DNA of 64,000 nucleotides, from NCBI GenBank assembly GCA_003225295.1, contig QHYZ01000054.1, forward strand, positions 1 to 64,000. The letters run 5' to 3'. The notes under the pieces are model-generated. The model searched no databases. It saw only the letters and a program-made list of their open reading frames with translations, and had not been told where the DNA came from. Of the stretch, positions 33,917 to 42,530 are shown piece after piece. How positions within the stretch are numbered: the stretch's first letter is position 1; each line of letters starts with the position of its first letter. The position numbers and the translations under genes are program-made. The DNA comes from Acidobacteriota bacterium (lineage in GTDB: Bacteria; Acidobacteriota; Terriglobia; Acidiferrales; UBA7541).

Positions 33917-35104
33917 TCACAGCCACCGCGCTAACAGCGTTCCCGCCGGCACAATCGTCGCGTCGCGCTCGGGTCCAGTCGAAATCATTCCAATCTCCAC
34001 TTGTAGAAAATCGGAAATAAAGCGCAGATAGTCGACCGCAGCTCTTGGGAGCTTGGCCCCATCTTTCAGGCCGTAGGTTGTTTCATTCCACCCTGGCAGC
34101 GTCTTGTATTCTGGCATGACGTGCTCGTATTCTTCCGCGAGAGCCGGCATTTCGTCGAGCGGCGTCCCTTTGTACTTGTACCCCACGCACACTTGGATTT
34201 CCCGCTTAGTATCAAAAACATCCAGTTTCGTGATTACCATCGAATCGACCCCATTGATCATCTTCGCGTATCGCAAGACCTGCAAGTCCAGCCAGCCGCA
34301 ACGCCGCGGCCGCCCCGTCACCGCGCCAAATTCTTTTCCGCGTTCGCGCACTTCTTTGGCATCGAGATCGGGCATCTCCGTCGGAAATGGTCCGCCACCC
34401 ACTCTGGTTGTGTAGGCTTTCGAAATTCCGAGTACGTGCTTGATTTTCGTCGGCGGCACGCCTACGCCCGTCGCCGCACCCCCGGAGGTGGCGCTGGAAG
34501 ACGTTACATACGGATACGTTCCATGGTCGATGTCCAACATGGTCCCCTGCGCGCCTTCGAACAACACGGACTTCCCCGCGTCCAGCGCGCGGTTCAACAG
34601 CTCCGCCGTATCGCAAATGTACTCGCGAATCCGTTCGCCCAGCTTCAAGGTTTCGTCCACTTCATGCGAAAAGTCGATGTCCGCGCCGTACGCGCCTTTC
34701 GCCAGCCGGTTCTTCTCCGCGACCACCTGGGCCGCCTTCTTTCGAAACACCTCCGGGGCCTTGTCTAGCTCCCGGTGATACGGGAAAATCAGATGCGCGC
34801 GATTACTAACATGCAGGCGTCCCTTCACGTCTATCCCGGCCTTGGAGAGTGTCGCAATTTCCGCCACCAGCGCCGCCGGATCCACCACCGTGCCCGTTCC
34901 GATCACCGCTTGCCGCTTCGGCCGAAGAATACCGCACGGAATCAGCTGCAGCACATAGCGGTCCTTGCCGATGATGACTGTGTGCCCCGCGTTGTGGCCG
35001 CCCGCGACACGCGCGATGTAGTCAAACGATCCCGCAAGGTAGTCGACCACCTTGCCTTTGCCTTCGTCGCCCCATTGCGCGCCCACCACCACTACCGATT
35101 TCAT
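33917..35104 (-). CDS. purA: Adenylosuccinate synthetase with internal in-frame deletion
   Basis: A 395-residue PurA, which joins IMP and Asp using GTP in AMP synthesis. Present are GAQWGDEGKGK with catalytic Asp13, GGHNAGHTV with His41, EGAQGTMLDIDHGTYPYVT, and TRVGGGPFPTE. Missing is the family segment with the second signature (GIGPAYEDK type), expected after residue 115: HRELDKA runs straight into PEVFRKKAAQVVAEKN. Total length is about 35 short of the usual 430. The lost part carries IMP-contacting residues, so activity is doubtful. I chose ATG 35104 behind AGGAGAAGG. It could be a real lesion or an assembly collapse. Confidence 0.9.
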   Translation of the reverse strand: MKSVVVVGAQWGDEGKGKVVDYLAGSFDYIARVAGGHNAGHTVIIGKDRYVLQLIPCGILRPKRQAVIGTGTVVDPAALVAEIATLSKAGIDVKGRLHVSNRAHLIFPYHRELDKAPEVFRKKAAQVVAEKNRLAKGAYGADIDFSHEVDETLKLGERIREYICDTAELLNRALDAGKSVLFEGAQGTMLDIDHGTYPYVTSSSATSGGAATGVGVPPTKIKHVLGISKAYTTRVGGGPFPTEMPDLDAKEVRERGKEFGAVTGRPRRCGWLDLQVLRYAKMINGVDSMVITKLDVFDTKREIQVCVGYKYKGTPLDEMPALAEEYEHVMPEYKTLPGWNETTYGLKDGAKLPRAAVDYLRFISDFLQVEIGMISTGPERDATIVPAGTLLARWL

Positions 35105-35405
35105 GCAATCCTTCTCCTCGACCACACTTCAGCGGCCCAACTTGTACTGCGCCTTTACTGCTTTGGAAAGCACCAAGAAACGGCAGGTTTTATCGTAAGC
35201 TGGCCTCGCCCTCAACGCAAGCAAGCGCAATTCCGACCTTGGACGGTACGCTGGTTCTCGGCACCGCCGCCAAACGATCAAGCCAATCAGAGAGGCCAGG
35301 CTGCAGGTGGGCATTAGGGAGAACAGAAGAGTTCCCTGCCGGAGCGCAAGATCGTAGCGCAATCTTTAAGGCGGGCCATCGAGTTGATCCCTCAACCTTA
35401 GGGAA
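35105..35405. other. Intergenic region upstream of purA
   Basis: About 300 bp between the tag stop and the purA start. Both genes run on the minus strand, so this is the probable purA leader and promoter region. I see no convincing small gene, tRNA or riboswitch-like structure, and no terminator hairpin with a T tract after tag. Confidence 0.4.
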
Positions 35406-36002
35406 TCATCGGGAATTCCACTTCTTAAGCTCCGCAAAACGAAAACAGGAGAATAGGTGATCGTTGACCATGCCAGTGGCTTGCATGAGTGCGTAACAAA
35501 TGGTTGATCCCACAAACCGAAAACCCCGCTCCTGGAGGTCTTTGCTGAGGGCGTCGGATTCAAGTGTTTTTGCGGGGACGCGCTTATGGGTTTTCCAGGC
35601 GTTTTGCTTCGGCTGACCGCCGACGAACCGCCAGATGTAAGCGTCAAAGGTGCCGAACTCTTTCTGGACCTCAAGGAAGGCGCGGGCGTTGCCGACGGTG
35701 GCGTGGATTTTAAGGCGGTTGCGGACGATTCCGGCGTCGCGGAGCAGTTCGCGGACCTTCTCCTTGTCGTAGCGGGCGACTTTAGTGGGATCAAATCCGT
35801 CAAACACTTCGCGGTACCGCGCGCGTTTCCTCAAGATCGTGTCCCAGCTCAAGCCCGCTTGCGCACCTTCGAGGGTCAGGAACTCGAACCATTTCTGCTC
35901 GTCGTGCACGGGCACGCCCCATTCCTCATCGTGATAGGGAATATTCAGCTCCTTCTTCGCCCAGTCACAACGGACTCTGTTGATTTGCTGGCTTCCGGTC
36001 AT
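35406..36002 (-). CDS. tag: DNA-3-methyladenine glycosylase I
   Basis: A 198-residue base-excision repair enzyme removing 3-methyladenine. The zinc ligands are visible as Cys in RVRCDW, His in IPYHDEEWG, and the C-terminal His and Cys in NDHLFSC. The active-site block is FEFLTLEGAQAGLSWDTILR, and FVGSTICYALMQATGMVNDH is typical near the end. I chose ATG 36002; a longer frame to 36494 lies antisense-like over the upstream gene's end and was rejected. A second, unrelated alkyladenine glycosylase (mpg) lies at 62536. Confidence 0.95.
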   Translation of the reverse strand: MTGSQQINRVRCDWAKKELNIPYHDEEWGVPVHDEQKWFEFLTLEGAQAGLSWDTILRKRARYREVFDGFDPTKVARYDKEKVRELLRDAGIVRNRLKIHATVGNARAFLEVQKEFGTFDAYIWRFVGGQPKQNAWKTHKRVPAKTLESDALSKDLQERGFRFVGSTICYALMQATGMVNDHLFSCFRFAELKKWNSR

Positions 36003-36033
36003 GGACTTGGTGGTCTCACTCCTGCGGCAATCT

Positions 36034-37791
36034 TCACGTCTTCCCGGGGGCCGCGATAAGCCACGGCTGCTGCCAGATAAAATGATGCGTCCCGGGAATT
36101 TGACGCCAGCCGTCGGTAGGATTCGCGGCATCTGCATTCCTGGTAACGACGGCTCTCGCTCCAACGGAGGAAAACAGCGCGAGCACCTGCTGGCGGCGCG
36201 CAGCATCGGCAGCAACGAAGCGCACTTGTTCGATGTCCGGGATCTCCACGATGATCCGCACGCCCGCGAGATGCGCCCAGTATGCGTCCAGTCCGGTGCC
36301 GATATACCCGACGTCCGTTCCTGGTGGAATACCCATAGCGTGAAGCTGTTGAGCGACCACCCACGGCTCATAAGGCCTGTTGCGTATCGCAGCATATAGA
36401 TCGCGCCCCACCGCCCACGCCACGGTGAGCGCGGTAGCGAGCTTGACCGCCAGATGGAAGCGTCTGAGCAATTGCGGGTCAGCCCCCATGACAATCCTCA
36501 TTCTCGCTAGCATCCAGAGCATCAACATCAGCGCGAACGGCGCGACATAGCGAAACTCGACGAGCACGAGCGAGTACATAACCAGCGCGGCGACCGAAGG
36601 CAAAACCACCAGCCCCGCTCCGGAAGCAAACTTTCCCCATGTGAGTGCTTTTCTCCTGGCAACACACACCGCCAGCAACACCACCCAAAGTGCGCCGCTC
36701 TTCGAGAATATCTTCAAATACATATTTGACGCGCGGAACAGGGCCCCGGACTGGGCCCTGATTGAAAAATGCGGGCGAGCGCCGTCATACCAGTACGAGG
36801 GGTCGTACCAAGGCGGATACGAGCCTTGTACGGGAGAAATAAACTCATAAGCAGCCGGGTCGGAAAAGATTTTCCGCGTGGGATGAAGGGGAGTGCCAGT
36901 TCCGGGAGGGCCCCCTTGCCAATGCACGGATCTCGTCGCGCGATTGACAAATTCGGCGTAGTTTATGCGTCCAGCGTCACCAAACGTCGGCCGTCCCTTC
37001 ATTGCCGATAGCGATAGAATCAGTGGCAGCGCGAAGCCGGCATATACGGCAGCCGCCAACAGCACGCGGAGAGCCGCGGCGCGGAAACAGGCGCCAGCCA
37101 TGCGGCTGAGCCAGAAAGCACTGAACAGAAAAACGAAGGACAAGGGAAACATCGCCCCTTTCGCCAGGTAGCCGAGACCAAGCAATGCGCCAAGCCCCGC
37201 AAAAACGAGCCAGTCGCCGGGGTCGCGCCTGATGCGAAACAACAGCGTCGTGGCGAGATAGACCAGCACGGCAACGCACAAGTCCGGTGTTACCCACACG
37301 GGGCCCAGCCAAAAGTAGCTAGCCCAAAGGAAAAAGACGTATCCCCAGATCCACACGGCTCGCGGGGGGACCGCCAATGACTTCTCGGGCGATTCGCGGG
37401 CAGTTTGCCGCTGCAGAATCAATTCCTTCAAAAACATTTCAAAAGAGGCCAGGCTCGCGACATACACCGCAAAATTCAGGAGATGCGCAGCCGTAAATTC
37501 CCACTGCACCTGCGGATGTAAGTACCGAAAGACGAGACTGAGAAGAAAAGGATAGAGTGGACTCCAGTAGGCGTTGACCACCTGGTGCAAGCCAGAGCGG
37601 GCAGTAGCCCAGGCGATTTCGATATACGAAATGCTATCGGGGGACACTTCATTGCGACGCGCCCATACGTTCAACAGACCCAAAACCAGGGCCACACACC
37701 AGAAGAAGAATCGAGGGTTGGAGTTGGGCGGCGCGCCCGCCGGAGAGAGTGAACCCTGCGGTTCCGCGCGCAAGCGTCGCAGATGATGCAC
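36034..37791 (-). CDS. Polytopic membrane protein, glycosyltransferase 39/ArnT-like
   Basis: A 585-residue inner-membrane protein with about ten predicted helices. The first extracytoplasmic loop carries VSPDSISYIEIAWA and VNAYWSPLYPFLLSLVF, the pattern seen in lipid-linked sugar transferases of the GT-C/PMT class, where acidic residues sit in the first loop. A C-terminal soluble part (about 480-585) follows the last helix. Donor and acceptor cannot be predicted. It lies 31 bp upstream of tag. The family call rests on topology and loop pattern. Confidence 0.55.
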   Translation of the reverse strand: MHHLRRLRAEPQGSLSPAGAPPNSNPRFFFWCVALVLGLLNVWARRNEVSPDSISYIEIAWATARSGLHQVVNAYWSPLYPFLLSLVFRYLHPQVQWEFTAAHLLNFAVYVASLASFEMFLKELILQRQTARESPEKSLAVPPRAVWIWGYVFFLWASYFWLGPVWVTPDLCVAVLVYLATTLLFRIRRDPGDWLVFAGLGALLGLGYLAKGAMFPLSFVFLFSAFWLSRMAGACFRAAALRVLLAAAVYAGFALPLILSLSAMKGRPTFGDAGRINYAEFVNRATRSVHWQGGPPGTGTPLHPTRKIFSDPAAYEFISPVQGSYPPWYDPSYWYDGARPHFSIRAQSGALFRASNMYLKIFSKSGALWVVLLAVCVARRKALTWGKFASGAGLVVLPSVAALVMYSLVLVEFRYVAPFALMLMLWMLARMRIVMGADPQLLRRFHLAVKLATALTVAWAVGRDLYAAIRNRPYEPWVVAQQLHAMGIPPGTDVGYIGTGLDAYWAHLAGVRIIVEIPDIEQVRFVAADAARRQQVLALFSSVGARAVVTRNADAANPTDGWRQIPGTHHFIWQQPWLIAAPGKT

Positions 37792-37880
37792 TCTTCCTCC
37801 GCCGCAAGAAAGTCACCCGTAGCCGACCGAGATTATGTCAGCACTCTTGCCCGCAGCGCTAGCGTAACCAACTAAAAATA

Positions 37881-37910
37881 GGGGCGCCCCGATCGAATCA
37901 GGGGCGCCCC
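37881..37910 (-). terminator. Terminator after trxA
   Basis: Two copies of the self-complementary 10-mer GGGGCGCCCC flank a 10-base loop, giving a very stable stem 17 bp past the trxA stop. On the minus strand the stem is followed by TATTTTTAG, a short T tract, consistent with intrinsic termination. Confidence 0.75.
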
Positions 37911-37926
37911 GCGATGGCCTTCGAAT

Positions 37927-38265
37927 TTAAGCGATGTGACGCTCCAGCGCCTTGGTGATCTGCTCCTTCGGCACTGCTCCCACGATCTGTTCGACGACCT
38001 GTCCGTTCTTAAACAGCAGCAATGTAGGAATACCCTGTACGCGATAGCGGCCTGCCGAATTCATGGCTTCATCAACGTTCAACTTCATCACTTTGAGCTT
38101 GCCTGCATAGTCGTGCGCGATTTCAGCCACCGTCGGTGCGAGCATGTGGCATGGACGGCACCATTCCGCCCAGAAGTCCACCATCACCGGCTGCGAATTG
38201 CTGGCCGTCAACACCTCGGCTTCGAAATTTCCGTCATCCGCTGTTTGAATCGTATTGTCAGCCAT
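37927..38265 (-). CDS. trxA: Thioredoxin with WCRPC active site
   Basis: A 112-residue cytoplasmic thiol-disulfide reductant. The active site is FWAEWCRPCH (Cys36 and Cys39), with Arg replacing the canonical Gly of WCGPC; this may shift the redox potential. The buried Asp is in VMVDFWAEW and the cis-Pro loop is QGIPTLLLFKNG. The length is normal. It lies 63 bp downstream of glgA on the minus strand and is followed by a strong terminator. Confidence 0.95.
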   Translation of the reverse strand: MADNTIQTADDGNFEAEVLTASNSQPVMVDFWAEWCRPCHMLAPTVAEIAHDYAGKLKVMKLNVDEAMNSAGRYRVQGIPTLLLFKNGQVVEQIVGAVPKEQITKALERHIA

Positions 38266-38328
38266 ATCCTTTGTCCTCAGCGGCTTGCCCGCCTCAAGCG
38301 GGCCGCCGCCTATCTCTCCTCAATCCGC

Positions 38329-39903
38329 TCAATTAGATGTTCCCGCAGGCTTTTGGTTTCGCGTGGCTTGCCCCGCCCCGCGGCCCGTTTGTCCCGATCC
38401 CGTAGCGGCCCTTCCTGAACTCTGCGCAGGCCACGATACTCCCCGAGCGGCTTGACCTGAGCCTCGAAGGGCTCGCACGGCCTCGTACAGCTTCGCATAC
38501 TCGACCGCAGCCGTCTTCCACGAAAAGTCCTTGCCCATCCCGTTCAACTGGATGCGCTTCCAGATCCGCTCATCCATGTAATGATGCAGCGCCTGCCGAA
38601 TCGCAGACAAGAGCGCCTCGCCGGTATACTCCTTGAACTTGAACCCGGTTCCCGTGCCGTGCTCCACATCGAACGGCTCGATACTGTCGTCCAGCCCGCC
38701 GGTTGCTCTCACAATCGGCACCGTACCATACTTCAGGCTGTACATCTGATTCAACCCCGAGGGTTCGTAGCGCGAAGGCATGAGGAACAGATCGGCTCCG
38801 GCCTCGACTTTGTGCGCCAGCAGGTTGTCGTAAGCGATCTTCACGCCCACCCGGCCCGGATACGCCGCCGCCAAAGCCCGGAACAAGTCTTCGTACTTGC
38901 GCTCGCCCGATCCCAGCACCACCAGCACCAGGTCTTCGCGCATCAACTCGTGTGCCTTTTCCGCAATCAGATCGAAGCCCTTTTGATCCGCAAAGCGCGA
39001 CACGATTCCGATCAGCGGCCGGCTCAAGTGCTCCGGGGACAATCCAAACACTTTCAGCAGATCCTGCTTGCACACCTGCTTCCCGCTCAAATCTTTTGCC
39101 GAATAAGTGACGGCGATCAGCCTGTCCTTCTCGGGGTTCCACGCCGTGTAATCCACGCCGTTTAATATTCCCACCAGCCGGTCCGCGCGGCTTCGCACAA
39201 CGCCGTCCAGTCCGTGTCCGTATTCCGGCGTCTGGATCTCCTGAGCGTACTTCCTGCTCACAGTCGTCAAATAATCCGAATAAACCAGTCCACCCTTCAG
39301 CAGGTTCACATTTCCAAAGAACTCCAGACCACCGGGATGAAATACACTGGGGGGAATTCCCACGCGCTCCAGCACGTCCTTGGTGAACTGTCCGTGATAA
39401 CCCATGTTGTGAATGGAGAAGACTACGGGAACATCTTTCATCAGTGGATCATCGCCGTAGGACGTTCGCAGCAACACCGGCACCAACGCCGTTTGCCAGT
39501 CATGGCAATGAATCACATCCGCCGGCCAGACATGCTTTGCCACCTCAATCGCCGCGCGGCAGAACTCGGCATACCGCTCCGCGTTGTCCGGATATTCCCC
39601 GATGCTGCTACCATACAATCCATCGCGGTCGAAATACTCCGGATCATCCACAAAATAGTAACGAACACCATTCAGCTGCGCGCCATCGGCAATCGCTGGA
39701 AAACGCAACCGCGTCCCCCCCATCGGAATCGTCAGGCTCGGCATCAACACCGCCGTGGCCTTCGTCCCGCGGTAGCGCGGCAACACCACCGCTACCTCGT
39801 GGCCCCCGGCCACGAGCGCCTTCGGCAGCGCTTCCACCACGTCCGCTAGGCCGCCGGTCTTTGAAAACGGCAGCCCCTCCGATGCCACAAACAGAATTTT
39901 CAT
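38329..39903 (-). CDS. glgA: Glycogen synthase
   Basis: A 524-residue GT5 enzyme that extends alpha-1,4-glucan from ADP-glucose. Markers are MKILFVASEGLPFSKTGGL (the KTGGL nucleotide-sugar loop), DVIHCHDWQTALVPV, VFSIHNMGYHGQF, IGIVSRFADQKGFDL and the C-terminal LMPSRYEPSGLNQMYSLKYG. The last 40 residues are a low-complexity tail of Gly, Ser, Gln, Arg and Ala that is not part of the enzyme fold. It probably forms a transcription unit with trxA. Confidence 0.95.
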   Translation of the reverse strand: MKILFVASEGLPFSKTGGLADVVEALPKALVAGGHEVAVVLPRYRGTKATAVLMPSLTIPMGGTRLRFPAIADGAQLNGVRYYFVDDPEYFDRDGLYGSSIGEYPDNAERYAEFCRAAIEVAKHVWPADVIHCHDWQTALVPVLLRTSYGDDPLMKDVPVVFSIHNMGYHGQFTKDVLERVGIPPSVFHPGGLEFFGNVNLLKGGLVYSDYLTTVSRKYAQEIQTPEYGHGLDGVVRSRADRLVGILNGVDYTAWNPEKDRLIAVTYSAKDLSGKQVCKQDLLKVFGLSPEHLSRPLIGIVSRFADQKGFDLIAEKAHELMREDLVLVVLGSGERKYEDLFRALAAAYPGRVGVKIAYDNLLAHKVEAGADLFLMPSRYEPSGLNQMYSLKYGTVPIVRATGGLDDSIEPFDVEHGTGTGFKFKEYTGEALLSAIRQALHHYMDERIWKRIQLNGMGKDFSWKTAAVEYAKLYEAVRALRGSGQAARGVSWPAQSSGRAATGSGQTGRGAGQATRNQKPAGTSN

Positions 39904-40007
39904 GAATCGCTCATCACCCCTTGCGCATCTATTTTACGCTACTGCGCCGATATCGGCTCGTCAAGAAACTAGTGCAACTCGGCAGTACCCCGAAAATCGC
40001 TAGACCC

Positions 40008-40160
40008 TCATTTGGCGACAGGTTCCAGCGGAATCGTTTCAAAGTACTTGGGCACAATCACCTTGCTCTTTGGCGAAGCCGCGTCCCAGCCAAGGCAATA
40101 ACAGCAACCGCGGATCTCGGCATCGGGATGATCCTCCTCCAGGCTGGATTCGATCTGCAA
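40008..40160 (-). CDS. Candidate small protein, or in-frame tail of the MFS gene
   Basis: A 50-residue frame with coding-like codon use follows the MFS stop codon (TAA, 40173-40175) in the same reading frame. It reads LQIESSLEEDHPDAEI, then a Cys cluster CCYC followed by LGWDAASPKSKVIVPKYF, and ends at TGA 40008. The first possible start is TTG 40160, behind GGAAGAAGAG. It is either an independent small Cys-rich protein or the original C-terminal tail of the transporter cut off by a nonsense change; read-through would add about 53 residues. I recognise no family. Confidence 0.4.
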   Translation of the reverse strand: MQIESSLEEDHPDAEIRGCCYCLGWDAASPKSKVIVPKYFETIPLEPVAK

Positions 40161-40172
40161 CTCTTCTTCCGG

Positions 40173-41426
40173 TTAGACGCGCTTGGTGTTTCGTCGATCC
40201 GAGACCGCGTAAATGGCGGCGGCTCCGAACAAGCCCGCCGCGGCCATGATTTTCCAAGCCAATTCATAACTGTGCTGCGAATCGAAGATTCTTCCTGCCA
40301 TCCATGGCGCTCCCCACTGACCAAGGGAATAACCCATGATGATCAGTGCCAAGAGTTTGCCAAGCGAGGCGGTCCCGAAGCATTCCGCCGTGACGAGCGG
40401 AATCAGCATATAGTCTGCGCCCATGGAGAAGCCGAAAATCAATGCGAAGGTCCAAACCGCAACGGGCCGACGGGCCATGCCGAGGAACAGGAGCGATGCG
40501 CTGAGCAATGCGTAGAACAGCGCCATGGTGTTCTTTTTTCGAAAACGGTCTGCCAGATAGCCCACTACTACCCGGCCGCCGAGACTGGACGCCAACAGAG
40601 CTGTCGAGAATCGAGTAGCCGTGGTCACCGAGTAGCCCTGATCTTTCAGAAAAAGAATGAAATGTTGAATCACCGAGCCGATAGCGCCCATCACGAGCGT
40701 GGACCCCGCCAGGATGAGCCAGAAATTGGCCGAGCGAATCGCAGCTCCGACTCCGCTTGCGGGAGAAACCGTGGCGCTATTCCTCTCTTCGGTCAGGCCA
40801 ACGCTTTCCGCCCCGTCTGGCAGCAGACCCATTTCGCCCGGAGTGGAGCGCGTAATCCAGATCCCCACCGGAAAGAGCACGAGCAGAATGAGCAAGCCCA
40901 CAATCTCCAGGGCATGGCGCCAACCGAAGTTGCGCATCAAAAAATGAACCAGCAGAGGGGAAATGACTCCGCCCAGCCCTAACCCGAGATACGCGTAACC
41001 CATCGCCCGGCCGCGGCGCATATGGAACCAGTGGGCAACGAGGACTTGATTGGCGATGGGCCCCGCGAGCACATATCCGAGCACCTCCATGATGCAAAAT
41101 AGTTCGTAATGCCAAAGTCTGGTCATGGACCCCATGAGCAGCAGAGAAATGCCGACGAGGCCCGCTCCTGACAGAATGACCCCGCGCGCTCCTATCCGGT
41201 CGATCACCGCTCCGGCCAGCAAGCCAAACGGCAGGCCCGCCACAAGAAACCCGAGGAGGAAGCCTTGGGTGACTTGAGCGCGCAGGAACCCCAGAGACTC
41301 CACAAATGCTGGGTAAAAAACGGGAAACCCGTAAAAGATGATTCCGACGGCGAAGAAAAGATTCAGGAACGCAGCCACAACAATCCACCACCCGTAAAAG
41401 ATGCGCGTTGATCGATGGTTCGTCAT
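40173..41426 (-). CDS. MFS transporter, monocarboxylate/oxalate-formate type
   Basis: A 417-residue transporter with twelve predicted helices. It opens RIFYGWWIVVAAFLNLFFAV, the typical start of OFA/monocarboxylate-type MFS proteins, and has LAGAVIDRIGARGVILSGAG in the loop between helices 2 and 3 and a matching GYLADRFRKKNTM in the second half. The substrate is unknown; small organic acids are likely. The frame continues beyond the stop as described for the next downstream feature. The GNAT gene ends 82 bp upstream. Confidence 0.85.
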   Translation of the reverse strand: MTNHRSTRIFYGWWIVVAAFLNLFFAVGIIFYGFPVFYPAFVESLGFLRAQVTQGFLLGFLVAGLPFGLLAGAVIDRIGARGVILSGAGLVGISLLLMGSMTRLWHYELFCIMEVLGYVLAGPIANQVLVAHWFHMRRGRAMGYAYLGLGLGGVISPLLVHFLMRNFGWRHALEIVGLLILLVLFPVGIWITRSTPGEMGLLPDGAESVGLTEERNSATVSPASGVGAAIRSANFWLILAGSTLVMGAIGSVIQHFILFLKDQGYSVTTATRFSTALLASSLGGRVVVGYLADRFRKKNTMALFYALLSASLLFLGMARRPVAVWTFALIFGFSMGADYMLIPLVTAECFGTASLGKLLALIIMGYSLGQWGAPWMAGRIFDSQHSYELAWKIMAAAGLFGAAAIYAVSDRRNTKRV

Positions 41427-41507
41427 GAAAGCCCCGTGTCTTCCCGAGAGCAGGATTTTACGTTCGGGAGAGAAGAAGTGAACTATCCGTCCAGCGCCCC
41501 AACACTC

Positions 41508-42365
41508 TCAGCCGAACTCCGGGCCTAGAATTGCACAAAGAAGTTCCGATCGTCCCGGATGGTCATTCGATCCCCGGTACATTCGGGTGAGCGAGCGGGA
41601 GAAACAGAATCCGAAGGACCTTAGCAGGTCGCCAGCGATAGCGTTTGATTTCAAGTAATCCACGGTCTGAACCCCACGCGAGGAGTGGGCCACGAATCTT
41701 TCGAGAAGCTGACAAGCTCCGGTTGCATCTTTCGCCATCCAAGGACCGAGATGATCCGCGAAAGATCCGCGCCGCCCGAATGCATAACCCTCGATCCGTC
41801 CATCGTTCCCAACCTCGGCGGTGAACTCAGGCGCATCCTCGTGGAGGGACTTAAGCAAGAAACCTCGGTCTGCGCCAAAAACCTCTTGATCCGCCTTGCA
41901 GATGGATTCCAAGAGTTCCGGGGATAGCGGCACGGCCGCGCCGAAACCGTACACTTTCGCCGCTTCGGAGGGGGGCCTACGCAGAGTCCATCGTTCAATC
42001 TCATATTCGCACACGAATTCCAGCTTTTCGTAGAGCGGCTTTCCCTGCGGCGTCGCGTCGAGCTTGATGGCAGGAATTTTCAGCCCGTCAAGATATTCGA
42101 TGGCCCTTTTAAGAAGCTGGGTTCCGATGCCTCGGCCGCGGTATTGCGGGTCAACCAATACCATTCCGACCCACGCAAATCGATTTTCAAACGAGATAGT
42201 CGTTGCCGTGCCGCACACCCGCTCATCTTCCTCCGCGACAAAGCAACCTTCCGGGCTGGCTTCCAGAAACCGTTTCCAGTCTGCCGCGGTCTGATTCCAA
42301 CCGGCGATCTCCTTCAGCCGCAATCCAGCCGGGATGTCCGCCATGGTCATAGTGCGCAAGGGCAT
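41508..42365 (-). CDS. GNAT acetyltransferase with second GNAT-like domain
   Basis: A 285-residue protein. Residues 5-140 form a GNAT fold with the acetyl-CoA loop VLVDPQYRGRGIGTQLLKRA. Residues about 150-280 form a second domain resembling the Acetyltransf_18/YitH-type C-terminal half, with ending KSNAIAGDLLRSFGF. The substrate is unknown. I chose ATG 42365 (MPLRTMTMADIPAG); the open frame extends to 43298 but there it is antisense to the epimerase gene. The gene starts 165 bp from the divergent epimerase start. Confidence 0.85.
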   Translation of the reverse strand: MPLRTMTMADIPAGLRLKEIAGWNQTAADWKRFLEASPEGCFVAEEDERVCGTATTISFENRFAWVGMVLVDPQYRGRGIGTQLLKRAIEYLDGLKIPAIKLDATPQGKPLYEKLEFVCEYEIERWTLRRPPSEAAKVYGFGAAVPLSPELLESICKADQEVFGADRGFLLKSLHEDAPEFTAEVGNDGRIEGYAFGRRGSFADHLGPWMAKDATGACQLLERFVAHSSRGVQTVDYLKSNAIAGDLLRSFGFCFSRSLTRMYRGSNDHPGRSELLCAILGPEFG

Positions 42366-42530
42366 AGCTGCCGAATTCCTCAGGGAGATTGTAAACCCAT
42401 TCGAATGGCCTCCTGAGGAATCTGGACCGCAGAGAAAAGTCAGAAACAGAGAAGACAAAGCCGGAAGACGATGCCTGGGCGCTTCGAGTACAATCCCATT
42501 CTCACCGTCATCACTCGGCGGCTTATGCGA

